The notes below the pieces were generated by a model that was given only the letters and a program-made list of their open reading frames with translations, made no database searches and was not told the origin of the DNA. A stretch of 64,000 nucleotides of DNA from Leucobacter sp. cx-42 (GTDB lineage: Bacteria; Actinomycetota; Actinomycetes; Actinomycetales; Microbacteriaceae). The stretch covers positions 27,677 through 91,676 of the forward strand of contig NZ_JACVMU010000012.1 in NCBI RefSeq assembly GCF_014529985.1, in the 5' to 3' direction. This document shows positions 26,670 through 35,235 of the stretch, piece by piece. The translations under genes and the position numbers were made by a program. Each line of letters begins with the position of its first letter. The first letter of the stretch is position 1.

Positions 26670-28337
26670 ATGGTGATTCCCATCACTCCAACGACCTCAA
26701 TTGCCGAGCTCACCGAGCACCTTCGCGCGGGCACCGTCACGGCAACTGAGCTGCTTGCCGCACACCTCGAACGCATTGCCGCACACCCAGAACTCAATGC
26801 GATCGTCGTCATGAACCCTGACGCCGAGGCAGAGGCAGCCGAATCGGATCGCCGATTCTCCCTCGGCGCTCCCCGCCCGCTCGAAGGCATTCCCTTCACG
26901 GTGAAAGACTCCTACATGGTGCAAGGCCTCACCGTCGCGTCCGGCTCCCCCGCCTTCGCTCATCTCGTTGCGCACTGGGACGCGTTCACCGTTGAACAGC
27001 TCCGAGGCGCAGGCGCTGTCCTCATTGGGAAGACCAACATGCCCCCGATGGCTGACGGCGGCATGCAGCGCGGTGTCTATGGCCGCGCAGAGAGCCCCTT
27101 CAACACTGACTACCTCGCTGCAGCATACGGTTCCGGATCGTCAAACGGATCAGCGGTTGCCGTTGCCGCTTCGCTCTGCCAGTTTGGCATGGGCGAAGAG
27201 ACGGTGTCCTCTGGCCGCAGCCCCGCGTCGAACAACGGCATCGTTGCGTACACCCCCTCGCGCGGTGTGCTGTCACTGCGCGGAAACTGGCCGCTATTCC
27301 CCACCCGCGACGTCGTCGCTCCCCACACAAAGACCGTGGCCGACATGCTCGCAATTCTCAACGTGCTCGTACAGGAGGACCCGATCACCCGCGGTGATTT
27401 CTGGCGCGATCAGCAGGCGGTCACGCTTCCAGCCCCACGCGCACACGCCCCCGCTGATTACCGTGAGCTCGCGCAGCCTGGCGCCCTCGCTGGCAAGCGT
27501 TTCGCCGCCCCCAAGCGATTCCTTGGCAAGGACACAACGGTGCCGCTCGAAGTCCACCCAGATGTACTCGCGCTCTGGGAAGTCACTCGAAACACCCTCG
27601 AGGCAGCCGGAGCCACCGTCATCGAGACCGACTTCCCACTCGTTGACATCTACGAGGGCACGAGCATCGGCCACGATCGTACCGATGAATTCGCGGATCT
27701 TCCCGCAGGCTGGATGGCCCACGAATACACAACCTTAGTCACCGCGGCTTGGGACGGATTCCTACGAGCCAACGACGATCCACGCATCAATCGCCTTGCG
27801 CAGGTCGATCCGACCACCATCTTCCCGCTCCCCGAGGGCGCCTTGCCTGATCGCTACCCCGAGGTGCCTGACAACCTCAATCGGTACGATGAGATCCTCG
27901 AGATCGCGCACGCGCTCCCCGGTGCAACCGCGCCAGATGGCCCCGCACTCGCGGCATCGGCAACTCCCGGTTTCGCGGAGGCGCTGCCTCGCATCGAGGC
28001 GCTGCGGAAGGAACTCCTCGAGGACTGGCTCGTGCGCGAAGGCTTCGATGCCGTTGTCTTCCCCGCGAATGCAGACGTTGGCCCCGCGTCAGCTGACACG
28101 GACGAAGCTGCGGCCGATCTTGCCTGGCGCAATGGCACCCACTATTCGAATGGCAATCTCGTCATTCGCCATCTCGGGATCCCCACGGTGACCACTGCGA
28201 TGGGCACGATGCATTCCACCGGCATGCCCGTCGGAGTGACCTTCGCGGGAGCTGCATACTCGGACGCTTCATTGCTGTCGTTCGCGTGGGATTTCGAGCG
28301 GGTGCGCGGATCGCGACCGATCCCAGTCGGGTTCTAG
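26670..28337 (+). CDS. Amidase signature family hydrolase
   Basis: The 555-residue enzyme has the Ser-cisSer-Lys catalytic layout: Lys79 in FTVKDSY, Ser157 in GSGSSNGSA and Ser181 in EETVSSGRSPASNNG. Spacing between the two serines is 24 residues, as in the family. The glycine-rich motif is altered (Asn in place of the usual Gly). It hydrolyses an amide whose identity is not visible. GGGAGA precedes the ATG at 26670; GTG at 26673 is a close alternative. It is divergent from the permease-tetR-aguA operon, so it may act on the same compound or on the carbamoyl product. Confidence 0.88.
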   Translation: MVIPITPTTSIAELTEHLRAGTVTATELLAAHLERIAAHPELNAIVVMNPDAEAEAAESDRRFSLGAPRPLEGIPFTVKDSYMVQGLTVASGSPAFAHLVAHWDAFTVEQLRGAGAVLIGKTNMPPMADGGMQRGVYGRAESPFNTDYLAAAYGSGSSNGSAVAVAASLCQFGMGEETVSSGRSPASNNGIVAYTPSRGVLSLRGNWPLFPTRDVVAPHTKTVADMLAILNVLVQEDPITRGDFWRDQQAVTLPAPRAHAPADYRELAQPGALAGKRFAAPKRFLGKDTTVPLEVHPDVLALWEVTRNTLEAAGATVIETDFPLVDIYEGTSIGHDRTDEFADLPAGWMAHEYTTLVTAAWDGFLRANDDPRINRLAQVDPTTIFPLPEGALPDRYPEVPDNLNRYDEILEIAHALPGATAPDGPALAASATPGFAEALPRIEALRKELLEDWLVREGFDAVVFPANADVGPASADTDEAAADLAWRNGTHYSNGNLVIRHLGIPTVTTAMGTMHSTGMPVGVTFAGAAYSDASLLSFAWDFERVRGSRPIPVGF

Positions 28338-28377
28338 CCGTAACCGCTCAGCAAGACATGGTGTCCACTCAGCCTGG

Positions 28378-28433
28378 GCATACACAGAGGGAGGGCCCGG
28401 AGCATCTGCTCCGGGCCCTCCCTCTGTGTATGC
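28378..28433. terminator. Perfect 27-bp palindrome between convergent genes
   Basis: Two 27-nt arms (28378-28404 and 28407-28433) are perfectly complementary around a 2-nt centre. It lies between the stops of the amidase gene and the convergent UPF0182 gene and very likely ends transcription from both sides. Confidence 0.8.
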
Positions 28434-28443
28434 GACGCGGCGA

Positions 28444-31440
28444 CTACTCAGCAGCGATTGCGGCTTCAAGCGCCGCGCGCAGCTTCTCGTCTGCCTTGCC
28501 GTAGGCGGTCCAGTCACCCTTCTTCATTGCAGCATCGCGCTCGTCGATTGCCTGCTGCATCTGCTTCAGGATCTCCTTCGTGGTCTGCACGGTCGGCGTC
28601 TGCTCACCGTCGGTGCCGTCTTCAGCGCCAGCTTCGGAGTCGTCGGTGCCGCCGCCAGCGACATTGCTGTCACCGGCAGAGACGCCCGAGTTACCACCGA
28701 ACAGCTCGTCAAGTGCGGCATCAAGCGTGTCTTCGAAGGCGATGTCATCACCGAACGAAACGAGCACCTTCTGGAGCAGCGGGAACTGCGTACCAGATGA
28801 CGCCTCAATGTAGACAGGCTGGACGTACAGCAAGCCACCACCGACAGGCAGCGTCAGCAGGTTGCCACTGACGACCTGCGTGCCACCCTGACGCAGCAGG
28901 TTCAGCTCCGTCGACACCTTCGGGTCAGTGTTGAAGTTGTTCTGCATCTGACCAGGGCCAGCAATCGTGTTGCCCTTTGGCAGGGTCAGTAGCTTCAGCG
29001 TGCCGTAATCGTCTGAGATCACGCCGTCCTTCGAACCAGCGTTCGAGTTCGCGGCGAGATAGCCCGTGAGAATGTCGCGCGCGTTCTTACCGGTCGCATC
29101 AGGAACATACGTCGAGTAGATCGAGTAGTTCGGCTCTGCGTCCTTACCGGCAGACAGCGTGAGGTAGTACGGCGGCTGCGCCACTTCCTGGGTGCCGTCG
29201 GTCGTCTTCGATGCGACGGGATCGTTCGGCGTACGCCAAGCGTCTTCCTTCGAGTAGAACGCGCCAGCATCAGTGACGTGGTACTTGCTCAGTACCTCGC
29301 GCTGCACCTTGAACATGTCCGTCGGGTAACGGACGTGGCTGAGCAGGTCGCCGCTCATCTCCGATACCGGGGTGAAGGAGTCAGGGTAGATCGACTGCCA
29401 GGCCTTCAGGATGGGATCGGTTTCGTCCCAGGCATACAGCGTGACAGATCCGTCGTACGCGTCAACCGTCGCCTTGACCGAGTTTCGAATGTAGTTGAGG
29501 TTCTTCGGCAACGGCGAGGTACGCGCCGTGTCCGCATCGGCGATGAGCGAGTTCATATCGTTCATCTGCGAGTACGGGTAGTTTGCCGAAGTCGTGTAGC
29601 CGTCGATGATCCAGACGATGCGTCCGTCGACCACCGAAGCGTAGGGCGACTCGTCGAGCGTCAGGTACGGTGCAACCTTCTGCACGCGCTCGAGCGGGTT
29701 GCGGTCGTAGAGCACCTGCGAGCCCTCTGCAACATCACCCGACAGCAGCAGCTCGACGTCCTGGAACTTGAGCGCGTAGATCATCTTGGTGAGGACATTG
29801 CTCAGGACCGGGCCACCATCGCCCGAGAACGTCGTGAAGTTCGGGCGACTATCGTCAGCCTTCGTTTCTTCCGCGTCTGCGGCCTTCTCGACGTCATCGG
29901 TCTTCTCGCTCGGCTCACCCTTGGCCGACTCCTCAGCGGTGGACTCAACATCGGAGTCCGCGGGGTAATCGAGCTCGATCGCCTTCTTCCGTTCGCCACC
30001 CACGACCGAGTATTCAGGCGAGTTCATGCCGAAGTACACACGGGGCTCGAACTCGCCGAGACGACCCGTGCTGGGAATTCCGCTCTCGAGGAAGACGGGT
30101 TCGCCACCGGACGAACGCTGGTTACCGTAGGCCGCGACGAGGCCATAGCCGTGCGTGTATACGAGGGTGCGGTTGTACCAGCCGGTCTGCCCGGAGATAT
30201 CAATGTCGCGAACCGCAGAGATGGTGTCTTCCACCTTGCCATCGAGCACGTAACGGTCGACGTTCAGGCTCTCGGGGAACTTGTAGTACTGCTTGCTCTG
30301 CTCGAGCTGCGAGAACGTACGAGCGATCTTCTCGGGGTCCATGATGCGAATGTTTGCCGTTGCGACGGCATCGTCGCGGAGTGCGCCTGGCTCAGCATCG
30401 GTTTCTGCGTCATAACGTTCGATCTTGACCTTGTCGAGACCGTATGCCGCACGTGTTGCTTCGATGTTGCGCTCGATGTACTCAGACTCGAGGCTCTTCT
30501 CATCGGGGGTGACGCGGAACTGCTGGATGGTCCAGGGGTAGCCAACGCCGACGACCAGTGCCGACACAACGAAGAGCGAGGTGCCGATTACGGGCAGACG
30601 CCACTTGCCGGTAAACGCGGTCACCAGGAAGAGGATTGCAACGATTGCCGCGATGCCAGCGAGAATCTGCTTGCCGGGAATCACGGCATTGGCTCCCGCG
30701 TACATCGCACCGGTGCCGATGGATGTGCTCTCGGTCAGCGTGCTGTACTGGCCGAGCCAGAGGCTGCCACCAAGGATCAGCAAGAAGAGGAAGATGAGGA
30801 TGGCCGCCTGAATACGCGTCGCCTTCGAGACTCGGAACTCACGTGCCGAGATCGAGACGCCACCGTAGAGGAAGCTCGTTGCGACGCCTGCGATGAGGGA
30901 GATCAGTACCACTGCCGAGGCAAACGAGAGCACCGACTGCCACAGCGGCAGCGCAAACAGGTAGAACGAGATATCAAGGTTGAACTGGGGATCAGTGGTG
31001 CCCGTGGGCGAACTGTTCATCCAGAGCATGACCTTCTGCCAGCTCGACGCCGCAGCCGTGGCCGCAAACAGACCGATGACCGCTGGCAGACCCCACTTCA
31101 CGACGCGGCGGATCGGCTCAAACGCCTCCTGATAGCGGTCGAGCTGTGCCGTCAAGCGCGCGTAGACGGGACGCTTACGGTATGCAATATCGATCGACAG
31201 GAACACCGGGATGGCCATTCCCAGGAAGCCGATCACAAACATCACCGCCGCCGCAATCCACTGGGTTGCAAATACCGGCAGGTAATCCACCTGGCGGAAC
31301 CATAGAACTTCGGTGAATACCGCCGCTACAGCCAAAAAGGCAATCACGAGAGCCACCACGAGCACGACAGTAATCGCGAGTGGTGAAAACTTCCTCGTTT
31401 GGGCGGGTTCAGTAACAATCGGGTCGGTCACGTCTGCCAT
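28444..31440 (-). CDS. UPF0182 family large membrane protein
   Basis: The 998-residue protein has seven N-terminal transmembrane segments within about residues 1-300, then a large extracytoplasmic region. Family-typical pieces are QFRVTPDEKSLESEYIERNIEATRAAYGLD, GPVLSNVLTKMIYALKFQD and YDRNPLERVQKVAPYLTLD. An acidic Glu/Asp/Ser insertion near residue 500 and an acidic Gly/Asp tail near the end are low complexity. The function is unknown. It lies 76 nt after the PDZ/Lon-like protease gene on the same strand, a pairing that is common in actinobacteria. Confidence 0.92.
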   Translation of the reverse strand: MADVTDPIVTEPAQTRKFSPLAITVVLVVALVIAFLAVAAVFTEVLWFRQVDYLPVFATQWIAAAVMFVIGFLGMAIPVFLSIDIAYRKRPVYARLTAQLDRYQEAFEPIRRVVKWGLPAVIGLFAATAAASSWQKVMLWMNSSPTGTTDPQFNLDISFYLFALPLWQSVLSFASAVVLISLIAGVATSFLYGGVSISAREFRVSKATRIQAAILIFLFLLILGGSLWLGQYSTLTESTSIGTGAMYAGANAVIPGKQILAGIAAIVAILFLVTAFTGKWRLPVIGTSLFVVSALVVGVGYPWTIQQFRVTPDEKSLESEYIERNIEATRAAYGLDKVKIERYDAETDAEPGALRDDAVATANIRIMDPEKIARTFSQLEQSKQYYKFPESLNVDRYVLDGKVEDTISAVRDIDISGQTGWYNRTLVYTHGYGLVAAYGNQRSSGGEPVFLESGIPSTGRLGEFEPRVYFGMNSPEYSVVGGERKKAIELDYPADSDVESTAEESAKGEPSEKTDDVEKAADAEETKADDSRPNFTTFSGDGGPVLSNVLTKMIYALKFQDVELLLSGDVAEGSQVLYDRNPLERVQKVAPYLTLDESPYASVVDGRIVWIIDGYTTSANYPYSQMNDMNSLIADADTARTSPLPKNLNYIRNSVKATVDAYDGSVTLYAWDETDPILKAWQSIYPDSFTPVSEMSGDLLSHVRYPTDMFKVQREVLSKYHVTDAGAFYSKEDAWRTPNDPVASKTTDGTQEVAQPPYYLTLSAGKDAEPNYSIYSTYVPDATGKNARDILTGYLAANSNAGSKDGVISDDYGTLKLLTLPKGNTIAGPGQMQNNFNTDPKVSTELNLLRQGGTQVVSGNLLTLPVGGGLLYVQPVYIEASSGTQFPLLQKVLVSFGDDIAFEDTLDAALDELFGGNSGVSAGDSNVAGGGTDDSEAGAEDGTDGEQTPTVQTTKEILKQMQQAIDERDAAMKKGDWTAYGKADEKLRAALEAAIAAE

Positions 31441-31516
31441 TACACGCTTTCTCGTCGCCGGTGTTCATTACACCGCGGGCAAGGTTTCTACCACCCTACC
31501 TGTCCGAGCTGGCGAG

Positions 31517-32611
31517 TTACCTGGCTTTACACAGTTCGAGTCCGGCTGGCTTCGTTCCGTTCTGATATTCCTGCACCACGCTGAGTGCCTCATCGAGCGT
31601 CCCGACCGGCGCGACGGTGAGACCTGACGGCACGTTTTCGGGGACCTGACCGCAGTTCTCGAGTGGCATGAGGAAGAGGTCGGTGCCTGCGCGATCCGCC
31701 GCCCACATCTTCTGCTTGAGGCCGCCAATCGCACCGACGGTGCCGTCCGCGCTCATGGTGCCGGTTCCGCTCACGTTGAGTCCGTCAAAGAGCTGTTCCT
31801 CAGTGAGCCGGTCAATTACGCCAAGTGCGAATACGAGACCGGCGCTCGGGCCGCCAATATCTTCGAGGTGGATCTTCACGGTGTCCGGAATGTCCGCGTA
31901 CTGCGTAAGCGTCACACCGATGCGCGGCGCTTCAGCATCAGCTGGCTGTTCCGGGGTGATGGTGACGGTCCGCATCTTGCCGTCACGGCGGATGCCAATT
32001 TCGATGGGATTTCCCGCGCCGCGTTGTGTGAGCAACGCTCGGAACTCGTCGAGGCTCGTGATCGGTGCGCCGGCAGCGGTGACGAGCACGTCATCGGCTT
32101 GCAGCACCCCTTCCGAGGCTTCTCCCTTGGCTACATCGTGTACCCGAAGCTCGGCGGTGATCTCCTCGCCGAGGGCAGCGTACGCCGCGATGAGCGCGGT
32201 TGACTGCGAAGATTCCATCATTGCGGCGCTCAGCTCCTTGCGTTCGTCGCCGGTGATGTTGTCAGGGTAGACCTCCTCGATCGGCAACCGATCCTGGGTC
32301 TCATCGAAGAACGTTGGGATGATCTCGAAGAGGCTTGCGCTGCGCTCCGGGGTGCCAATGAGCGAGACGGTGAGGAGATTGAGCGTTCCAGGGGTATCGA
32401 AACCACCATCGTCTGTCGATTCAATGACATCAACTGCGCCAGTTTCAAGCTCAATCTCACCCAGCACGTTCACCACCGGACCCGGGCGTTCCACCGCGAA
32501 TCCCGAGGGGATGAATCCGACGAGCATCAAGACCACAATCACCATCGTGGCAATCGTCGTCCCGCTCGGCTTCTTCCAAGACCGCTTTACCGCAGTGGTT
32601 TCCTGGTTCAT
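31517..32611 (-). CDS. PDZ and Lon-like (S16) membrane protease, YlbL type
   Basis: The 364-residue protein has an N-terminal transmembrane anchor (TTIATMVIVVLMLVGFIPSG), a central PDZ domain (about residues 165-235) and a C-terminal S16 peptidase domain. The Ser-Lys dyad is visible as Ser in EDIGGPSAGLVFAL and Lys in AIGGLKQKMWAADRAG. The active site is expected outside the membrane. GAGGAG lies a few nt before the ATG. It is divergent from the zincin-like gene and followed by UPF0182. Confidence 0.92.
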   Translation of the reverse strand: MNQETTAVKRSWKKPSGTTIATMVIVVLMLVGFIPSGFAVERPGPVVNVLGEIELETGAVDVIESTDDGGFDTPGTLNLLTVSLIGTPERSASLFEIIPTFFDETQDRLPIEEVYPDNITGDERKELSAAMMESSQSTALIAAYAALGEEITAELRVHDVAKGEASEGVLQADDVLVTAAGAPITSLDEFRALLTQRGAGNPIEIGIRRDGKMRTVTITPEQPADAEAPRIGVTLTQYADIPDTVKIHLEDIGGPSAGLVFALGVIDRLTEEQLFDGLNVSGTGTMSADGTVGAIGGLKQKMWAADRAGTDLFLMPLENCGQVPENVPSGLTVAPVGTLDEALSVVQEYQNGTKPAGLELCKAR

Positions 32612-32783
32612 TCCGCTCCTCGCAGTGTTCCGTTTCGGAAATAGCGTTGCCCCTGTGATCCGCGCTTCAGACCGGCTGTTCGCAGTCGGCGCAACGGAAT
32701 CCCGGCGACGGAGGCCAATCTAGCAGGCGAAACCGAGCCTGTTGCCGTAGCGTTAATTCCATTCACTCTTGAAGGAGGATGCC

Positions 32784-34196
32784 ATGGGAGCAGACGATTT
32801 CGACCGGTCTGGCTCGAACGACGACTTCGAGGAACTGCAGCGCATGCTGCGCGACATGCTGTCAGGTCAGGGAATGCCAGAGGGCGGCTTTGACCCGGAG
32901 AAATTCGCTGGCGCTGCTGGACTGCCTGGTGACCCTGCCGCGCTGAAGAAAATGTTTGAGACGCTCCGCGGCGCAATGAATAACAGCGCCGATGGCGTCG
33001 ATTGGTCGCTCGCACGAAAGTCAGCGATCGAGGCTGCTGGTGGCACTCAGGCGGCGGATCCGGCACCGGCTGAGCGTGCATTCCCCGTCGCGTCGCTCTG
33101 GCTCGACGAGGTAACGACGCTCGGCACGACGCAGGACGCACCCCGCACCGTTTCGCGGATCGAGTGGGTACAGCAGACGATCGACACTTGGATCAGCCTG
33201 GCCGAGCCCGTCGCAGAGTCGATCTCTGATGCACTGCTTGGTGCGCTCGAAAGCCAGGTGCCAGAGGAAATGCGCGCAGGCATTTTGTCGCAGGCTGGCC
33301 CGATGCTGCGCAACGTCGGTGGCGCCCTCTTCGCGATGCAGCTTGGCTCCATCGTTGGCCGCATCTCTGGCGAGGTCGTCTCTGCTGGCGATGTCGGCAT
33401 CCCGCTGTTCTCCGGCGCAGGTAAGGAAGGCGGTGCGCTGCTGCCCTCTGGCGTCGCTGCCTTCGCTGACGGTCTTGACCAGGATCTCGAGGCGGTCACG
33501 CTGTACCTCGCGGTGCGCGAGCTCGCGCACGCACGCCTCTTCCGCCACACCAAGTGGCTTCGCTTGAGCCTGCTCACGGCCATCACCGATTACGCCCGTG
33601 AGATCCGCATCGACACTGAGCGTATGGAAGAGCTCGCGCGCGACTTCGATCCGTCGCAGACCGAGGAATTCCAAGCGTTGCTCACAAGCGGCGCCCTCAT
33701 CCCGCCGAAGACTCCTGAGCAGGAGGCAGCACACGCTCGCCTAGAGACCACGCTCGCGCTGATCGACGGCTGGGTTGACGTCGTCACTGAGCAGGCAACG
33801 AAGCGCCTCCCCGGCGCGAACGCGATTGCTGAAATGGTGCGTCGCCGACGTGCTGCAGGTGGTCCCGCCGAACGCGCATTCTCCGCTCTCGCTGGTTTGG
33901 AACTGCGCCCCCGCCGCATGCGTGAGGCTGCCGCGATGTGGCGTCTCGTGGAGGAGCACAGCGATGCTGCCATCCGTGACGGCCTCTGGTCACACCCTGA
34001 TCTCTTGCCGACCGGGGACGAGGTTGACGATCCACAGGCGCTGCTTGTCCGCCTCGGTCTCACCGATGCTGAACCGGAGATTGACTCGTTCGACGCTGAT
34101 CTTGCGCGTCTGCTGAGTGGCGATCTGCCGCCGCTCAAGCGTGACGAGGACGATTCCGACGGCGCTGCAGAGGGCAACGACCAGCCCAACGCGTAG
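32784..34196 (+). CDS. Zincin-like protein (COG5282/DUF2342 type)
   Basis: The 470-residue protein matches the actinobacterial zinc-dependent metalloprotease-like family. The centre contains VRELAHARLFRHTKWLR, where the family has an R-E-x-A-H-x-R-L-F element in place of classical HExxH, so proteolytic activity is uncertain. The N-terminus is short, acidic and Gly-rich, and the C-terminal 60 residues are acidic. AAGGAGGA stands directly before the ATG at 32784; a TTG 15 nt upstream overlaps that ribosome-binding site and is rejected. Confidence 0.88.
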   Translation: MGADDFDRSGSNDDFEELQRMLRDMLSGQGMPEGGFDPEKFAGAAGLPGDPAALKKMFETLRGAMNNSADGVDWSLARKSAIEAAGGTQAADPAPAERAFPVASLWLDEVTTLGTTQDAPRTVSRIEWVQQTIDTWISLAEPVAESISDALLGALESQVPEEMRAGILSQAGPMLRNVGGALFAMQLGSIVGRISGEVVSAGDVGIPLFSGAGKEGGALLPSGVAAFADGLDQDLEAVTLYLAVRELAHARLFRHTKWLRLSLLTAITDYAREIRIDTERMEELARDFDPSQTEEFQALLTSGALIPPKTPEQEAAHARLETTLALIDGWVDVVTEQATKRLPGANAIAEMVRRRRAAGGPAERAFSALAGLELRPRRMREAAAMWRLVEEHSDAAIRDGLWSHPDLLPTGDEVDDPQALLVRLGLTDAEPEIDSFDADLARLLSGDLPPLKRDEDDSDGAAEGNDQPNA

Positions 34197-34212
34197 TCGT
34201 TTCGCAGGGATA

Positions 34213-34260
34213 CAGCGGGGTCCCGCCAGTTGTGGATAACAATTTGGCGGGACCCCGCTG
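34213..34260 (+). terminator. Hairpin after the zincin-like gene
   Basis: A perfect 16-bp GC-rich stem (34213-34228 with 34245-34260) with a 16-nt loop begins 17 nt after the stop. The next gene starts 18 nt beyond it. Confidence 0.7.
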
Positions 34261-34277
34261 CGTTCACAATGCCAACT

Positions 34278-35231
34278 ATGACTCGAACGATGAACGTTGT
34301 CCCTGGCCCATTTTCTTCCCGCACCGCCCGCTCAGGCAGCGCCGCCCGTGCCGTCTGGAAGCTTGATGCTGTGCCGCTCTGCTGGGAATCTCCAGATGTG
34401 CTGCGCCTGGGTTTCGACCGGGTGACCGCGCGACTCGGTCCCCTGTCAGCCGCAGCGAAGCGCGTGATTGAGCTGCTCTGCGCAGGCATTTCAGATGCGC
34501 ATGACCCGCACACCGCCGTGGCCGAGGCGATCCGCATGGCGGGTGCGAGAGATGACGGAGCCCGCAGTCTCGCTCCGGTGCTCCCCCGGTATCTCAGCAG
34601 GCACGTCCCGCCCGCACCAGCGCTCGATCGCGTCGGCACTCCTGCGTTGCGCACATTCATCGCAGACAACGGCCGCAACGTTGTTGGCCTGGCGCGGTCG
34701 CTCGATGCGTGCGGCGCATTCGCCTTTACGCGGATCACTTCCCGCCCCGACTTGGTGCTGCGGGTGATCCGCTATTTAGAACCCCTCGAGTGGACGCACC
34801 GATGGCTCCTCAGCGGCACACCGCATTTACTCATGCGGTACACCGATACCGCGATCCGCATCGGTCCGCTCGTCGCCTGCGAAGGGCGGCCGTGCCACAC
34901 GTGCGAGGCGCTCGCGCTTGTCGACGATGATCCGCTCCTCCCGCGCTTAGCAGCGCAGCTCGTCGATACAACACCGGCCTCAGAGACCCAGGCGTTGACC
35001 CGTATCGCGATCGCGCACGCTGTGCCGTTCATTCAGGCGTGGCGCCATGGCGAAGAATGGGTACACCGGAGGCAGTTGGTACTCGAAGTGAACGGTGTCG
35101 GTACAGGCGGTGGGGACGAAGGTGAGCCAGAACAGGCGGCTGCGCGGGTGCGCGTCAGCGGGATGCAATGGGAGACCATCACCGCGCATCCCGAGTGCGG
35201 GTGCGCGGTTGCCGAACGTCAGGCGGCATGA
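34278..35231 (+). CDS. Cyclodehydratase/ThiF-like family protein of unknown function
   Basis: The 317-residue protein resembles the ThiF/cyclodehydratase-type proteins often encoded near uvrD2 in actinobacteria. The visible signs are GPLVACEGRPCHTCEALALVDDDP and a C-terminal HPECGCAVAE; together these give a CxxC and a CGC pair that probably bind zinc. No nucleotide-binding Rossmann motif is obvious. ATG at 34278 is used; ATG at 34269 is in frame. It is convergent with the helicase gene, with 4 nt between stops. A role in peptide modification is not supported by any precursor gene here. Confidence 0.6.
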   Translation: MTRTMNVVPGPFSSRTARSGSAARAVWKLDAVPLCWESPDVLRLGFDRVTARLGPLSAAAKRVIELLCAGISDAHDPHTAVAEAIRMAGARDDGARSLAPVLPRYLSRHVPPAPALDRVGTPALRTFIADNGRNVVGLARSLDACGAFAFTRITSRPDLVLRVIRYLEPLEWTHRWLLSGTPHLLMRYTDTAIRIGPLVACEGRPCHTCEALALVDDDPLLPRLAAQLVDTTPASETQALTRIAIAHAVPFIQAWRHGEEWVHRRQLVLEVNGVGTGGGDEGEPEQAAARVRVSGMQWETITAHPECGCAVAERQAA

Positions 35232-35235
35232 GTGC

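Noticed and set aside
29278..31305. A 675-codon open frame on the plus strand
   Set aside because: It is antisense to UPF0182, has shadow-like composition and no ribosome-binding site or known motif.
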